Positions 61,115-64,000 of a stretch of 64,000 bases of DNA are shown in pieces. How positions within the stretch are numbered: the stretch's first letter is position 1; each line of letters opens with the position of its first letter. Position numbers and translations under genes: made by a program. Origin of the DNA: Acidobacteriota bacterium. GTDB lineage: Bacteria; Acidobacteriota; Vicinamibacteria; Vicinamibacterales; CAVVIG01. The notes beneath the pieces were generated by a model that saw nothing but the letters and a program-made list of their open reading frames with translations, was not told the origin of the DNA and ran no database searches. The DNA lies in the NCBI GenBank assembly GCA_018268955.1, contig JAFDVO010000006.1, positions 124,001-188,000 of the forward strand. Direction: 5' to 3'.

Positions 61115-61906
61115 TCACAGCCTCCGGGCGAGCATGATCCAGACGTCGGCGCGTTCATCCCAGGCGCCGCCTCTGTAATCGCCGAGGACCGCCTCCACGC
61201 CGAAGCCGTGCTTCTCGAGGCGCTTAACGAACGTCGGGATCGGTACGGTCCGGAAGGTCAGGTCGAACGAGTGCTCCTTCGATTCACCACCGCGACGGGC
61301 GATGTAGGTCTGGTTGAAGATCGTCAGGTGCTTCGCGCGGTCCTGCCGGACGGACTCGACGAGGGTCAGGTGCACGCCGCCAGCGGCGCGCCCCTTGAGC
61401 TGAATCCTGTTCGAGTACTCACGCCAGTTCGGCACGTCGGGGACAAGGTCCACCCCGAACAGGCCGCCGGGCGCCAGCACATCAGCGACCGATGACAGCG
61501 TCGCCGTCAGGTCCCGCTCACGAATGAGCGACTGCAGGATGCCGTACGGGGCGAGCACCAGATCGAAGCTGCCGGTAGTGAACGGCAGGTGACGGATGTC
61601 TCCGCGAACGAGCTGGAGACGGGTCTGTTTCTTCAGACCCTCCCGCCGCCGCTGCGCGGACAGCCGCTTCGCCGCGCGGGCGAGCATCGGCCCGGAACGG
61701 TCGATCCCGATCAGGTCTACCCCTGCACGAGCGAGTGGAAGCGAGATGCGTCCGGTCCCGCACCCGAGTTCGAGGACCGGACCGTTGGCCTGACGCGCGA
61801 CGTTCCGCCAGAAAGGCACGTCGCGTCGACCGAGGGTGCGCGCGTTCTCCCAGTCGTAGAACGGCGCGTACTCGTCCCAGCCCTGCCAGCCTTCACGTGT
61901 GGCCAT
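61115..61906 (-). CDS. Class I SAM-dependent methyltransferase
   Basis: 263 residues. SAM motif I VLELGCGTGRISLPLARAG, acidic post-I in IGIDRSGPM, motif IV FDLVLAPYGILQSLI and VLAPGGLFGVDLVPD. N-terminal DEYAPFYDWENART resembles small-molecule or lipid methyltransferases of the Ubi/UbiE-like group. No substrate can be inferred from neighbours; it precedes the yebC-type gene by 45 bp. Confidence 0.88.
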   Translation of the reverse strand: MATREGWQGWDEYAPFYDWENARTLGRRDVPFWRNVARQANGPVLELGCGTGRISLPLARAGVDLIGIDRSGPMLARAAKRLSAQRRREGLKKQTRLQLVRGDIRHLPFTTGSFDLVLAPYGILQSLIRERDLTATLSSVADVLAPGGLFGVDLVPDVPNWREYSNRIQLKGRAAGGVHLTLVESVRQDRAKHLTIFNQTYIARRGGESKEHSFDLTFRTVPIPTFVKRLEKHGFGVEAVLGDYRGGAWDERADVWIMLARRL

Positions 61907-61951
61907 GGCCCGCGATCATAATCGGCCTTGCTCTGAAGGAAGGGGCAGCCG

Positions 61952-62659
61952 TCAGTCGGAGACGGCGAGTTCGCCCGGTACGATCGGACGTGTGCGCGGC
62001 AGCCGTCCCTGGCGTGCGAGGTTGCCGACGAATGCGAGGACACCGATGAAGACAGCCAGCTTGAACGAGTCGAACAGGCGGGTCTGCGGCAGCAGTTTCC
62101 AGAGGAACCACAGGATCGGCTGCGCGATCGCCACGGCCCACACGGTGCCGTAGAAGTACCGCCGCTCGTGCCCTTCACCCTTTGTCGAGGCCTTTACGCG
62201 CGGCAACTGGCCGAATGCGCCGAGCAGCCACACGCTCCCCGCGAGCGGGAAGTACGCGTAGCGGTAGATCTGCTTCAAGTACCAGTGGCCGGTCACGATC
62301 GCAACCAGCAGCCCGACGATGTTGAGGACGGCAAAGGCCACCGCCTCGCCCCACGCGAACGTGTAGCAGACCCGCCGATACAGCGGGTTGGGGCGATCCT
62401 CCGTGAACCGGATGATGTACGGCGCAGGCTCACAGCCGGGCAGGCGCCCTCGCAGCCCGGCGATGCCGGTGCCGATCAGGACGACACTCAGCCAAATCAC
62501 CATGCGTGAGTCGAAACCACGCTCGAACAGGTCGAAGGTCAGCGGCCCTGGCGCGATGAAGAACACGAAAATCCAGATCGGCCAGTGATTGACGCGGTAG
62601 TACAGCTTGTTCCTGGTCCGGATCTTCCGGTGCGTGTCGTACTCGACTGGGATGTTCAC
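61952..62659 (-). CDS. Multi-pass membrane protein, unknown
   Basis: 235 residues, GTG start. About five to six membrane segments (WPIWIFVFFIAPGPLTFDLF; MVIWLSVVLIGTGIAGL; AVAFAVLNIVGLLVAIVTG; FKLAVFIGVLAFVGNLA). The cytoplasmic loops are Arg-rich, with RFTEDRPNPLYRRVCYTFAW. I do not recognise the family. It is on the same strand as the methyltransferase but 45 bp away and not clearly linked. Confidence 0.75.
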   Translation of the reverse strand: MNIPVEYDTHRKIRTRNKLYYRVNHWPIWIFVFFIAPGPLTFDLFERGFDSRMVIWLSVVLIGTGIAGLRGRLPGCEPAPYIIRFTEDRPNPLYRRVCYTFAWGEAVAFAVLNIVGLLVAIVTGHWYLKQIYRYAYFPLAGSVWLLGAFGQLPRVKASTKGEGHERRYFYGTVWAVAIAQPILWFLWKLLPQTRLFDSFKLAVFIGVLAFVGNLARQGRLPRTRPIVPGELAVSD

Positions 62660-62762
62660 GGGTCCCTAGTTGTATCAGAGAGCCGTCCGGGCGCTCAATC
62701 GCGTCTGCTTCCGCCGCTGCGTCTGTCAACCGGCCGATAGACAATCACCGATGCACTCGCTC

Positions 62763-63578
62763 CTACGTGCCGGCGGAGACATCAGACAACATCCAGAGCG
62801 CAATCCCGGTCGCAACGGCCAGATTCAGCGAGTCCACTGCGTTGGTCGTCGGGATTCTCACGCGGACGTCCGCCGACGCCTCGACCTCGTCGCTGAGCCC
62901 AGGTCCTTCCGAACCGACGACAAGGGCAACTCTCCTGCCCTTCATGGCCGGCGCGAATGCCTGCAGCGGCACTGAGGGCTCCCTCGGGCTCAGTGCGGCA
63001 ACGGCGATCCCCTCTGCACGGAGTTCGTCGAGGACCGCGGGAAGCGCATCTGCGCGCGCAAATGGAACACGCAGCACCGCCGCCATCGAGGTGCGAATGG
63101 CCTTGCGATACAGCGGGTCGCAGCACGCCGGGTCCAACAGGACGGCGTCCACACCAAACGCGGCCGCGTTCCTGAAGACACTCCCGACGTTGTCGGCGTT
63201 CGTGACACCCTCGAGAACGATCACACGTCCGGCATCGGAGACGATGTCGCGCCACGTCCGCACTGGAGGACGGTGAACCAGCGCCAGGCAGCCGCGATGG
63301 ATGTTGTACCCGGTGATCGCTTCGAACGCTGCGGTCGCGCACTCGAAGACAGGCCCGTCGAAGCCGCTCCTGCGAAGCACCGGTTCGAGCGCTTTTCGTG
63401 ATGGACCATTCAGGAGGAGTGAGTGCACCGCATACGCGGCATCCGCAAGGACGCGCTCCACGACGAGCCGCCCCTCCGCGACGAACAGGTCCCGCGTGCG
63501 AAGCAGCTCAGCGTCTCCGATCGAGCGGAACGGCGTGACCCGCGGGTCGTCCGGGTCTGCAATGAAAACAGGCTGCAT
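62763..63578 (-). CDS. TrmH/SpoU-family RNA 2'-O-methyltransferase
   Basis: 271 residues. An N-terminal substrate-binding domain (RTRDLFVAEGRLVVERVL) and a SPOUT domain with VTNADNVGSVFRNAAAFGV, VALVVGSEGPGLSD and the C-terminal VRIPTTNAVDSLNLAVATGI knot motifs. The rRNA or tRNA target site is not determined. Divergent start near the HupE-like gene (about 47 bp). Confidence 0.92.
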   Translation of the reverse strand: MQPVFIADPDDPRVTPFRSIGDAELLRTRDLFVAEGRLVVERVLADAAYAVHSLLLNGPSRKALEPVLRRSGFDGPVFECATAAFEAITGYNIHRGCLALVHRPPVRTWRDIVSDAGRVIVLEGVTNADNVGSVFRNAAAFGVDAVLLDPACCDPLYRKAIRTSMAAVLRVPFARADALPAVLDELRAEGIAVAALSPREPSVPLQAFAPAMKGRRVALVVGSEGPGLSDEVEASADVRVRIPTTNAVDSLNLAVATGIALWMLSDVSAGT

Positions 63579-63624
63579 GAGGGCCGGTTGCGAAGTCCGG
63601 ATACGTTACCATTGAGCCCCGGCT

Positions 63625-64000
63625 ATGAGGTCCGCTGCCGCCGTCATCGTCGCTGCCCTGGTCCTGCTGTTTCCGCAGCGTGCGTCGGCGCACCCGACCC
63701 CTTTCAGCTACCTCGACGTGCGGGTCAACGACGGCGTTGCCACCATTGACGTCGTCGCGCACATCATCGACGTCGCTCACGACCTGAACCTGGATCCGCC
63801 CGAGCGCCTGCTGCAGGCCGATACGCTCAGCACACGCGGTGCGGACATCACGACCCTGCTGGCATCGCGCGTCCGGATGCAAGCGGACGGCACGACGTTG
63901 CCGCAGCCTTCGTGGTCTTCGCCCGAGGCGCTGCCCGACCGGCAGTCGGTGCGGATCACGGGACGATTGGCGTTGACGTCGCGCCCGGGATCGCTCTCAC
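63625..64000 (+). CDS. HupE/UreJ-like secreted or membrane protein, N-terminal part
   Basis: 125 residues visible, running off the window. Signal peptide MRSAAAVIVAALVLLFPQ with cleavage near ASAHP, then HPTPFSYLDVRVNDGVATID and VAHDLNLDPPERLL, a pattern seen in the soluble N-terminal region of HupE/UreJ-related membrane proteins in several phyla. The C-terminal HupE membrane domain would lie outside the window, so the assignment is provisional. Confidence 0.6.
   Translation, partial: MRSAAAVIVAALVLLFPQRASAHPTPFSYLDVRVNDGVATIDVVAHIIDVAHDLNLDPPERLLQADTLSTRGADITTLLASRVRMQADGTTLPQPSWSSPEALPDRQSVRITGRLALTSRPGSLS

Overview
The window is a chromosomal segment of a high-GC bacterium. Gene content points to an acidobacterium, most likely Vicinamibacteria: a fucose/rhamnose-type (PVM-like) microcompartment locus, a Gld-type ABC system, a PEP-CTERM protein, a LysW-like carrier protein and many ATGA-coupled minus-strand operons. 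This is inferred from gene content only; there is no rRNA gene in the window. Genes are dense and no gap without a gene exceeds about 240 bases. No prophage, IS element or CRISPR array is visible.

Layout. 1-3.2 kb: a glycosyltransferase-like membrane protein, LarE and a LysW-like acidic zinc ribbon, translationally coupled. 3.3-8.3 kb: signalling proteins (REC-PilZ, hybrid kinase, receiver, dCache/PAS kinase). 8.5-13.1 kb: CNNM/CorC-type protein, Zn/Cd P-type ATPase with its SmtB-like repressor, peroxiredoxin. 13.3-19.4 kb: a five-gene operon of Gld-type ABC transporter, DUF4340 protein and PBP4. 19.5-25.4 kb: a frameshifted AlaX-like editing protein, two secreted proteins (one PEP-CTERM), queC and queE. 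25.5-30.1 kb: DUF72 protein, diguanylate cyclase, cyclophilin, endonuclease III, 2-hydroxyacid dehydrogenase. 30.2-33.6 kb: microcompartment operon (TPR protein, YHS-like protein, class II aldolase, one BMC-H, three BMC-P, a small Cys-rich protein). 33.8-42.4 kb: two NRPS genes, C-C-A-PCP and C-A-PCP-TE. 42.4-52.9 kb: pdxJ, glmM, cdaR-like, cdaA, folP, ftsH, tilS, tRNA-Met(CAU), a deoxyhypusine-synthase-like gene, queA. 53.2-64 kb: TrxR-like flavoprotein and AI-2E permease, LigD polymerase-type protein with an unknown partner, fabH, ruvBAC, yebC, a methyltransferase, a membrane protein, a TrmH-type methyltransferase and the start of a HupE-like gene.

Three things stand out. First, the microcompartment operon encodes a 78-residue protein with a helix resembling the aldolase's C-terminal targeting helix, a Pro/Ala linker and a CX7CX2CX2C centre, while no aldehyde dehydrogenase is present. 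Second, the dimodular NRPS ends in a thioesterase with cysteine at the nucleophile elbow (GYCHG) and no obvious acid at the usual position. Third, most larger intergenic gaps are filled by short degenerate tandem repeats with 7-9 bp units, often arranged as inverted arms. The same unit families recur at distant loci, and some arms run into the stop codons of neighbouring genes. A fourth point is the coupling of a LysW-like carrier protein to a LarE-type PP-loop enzyme without the usual LysW partners.
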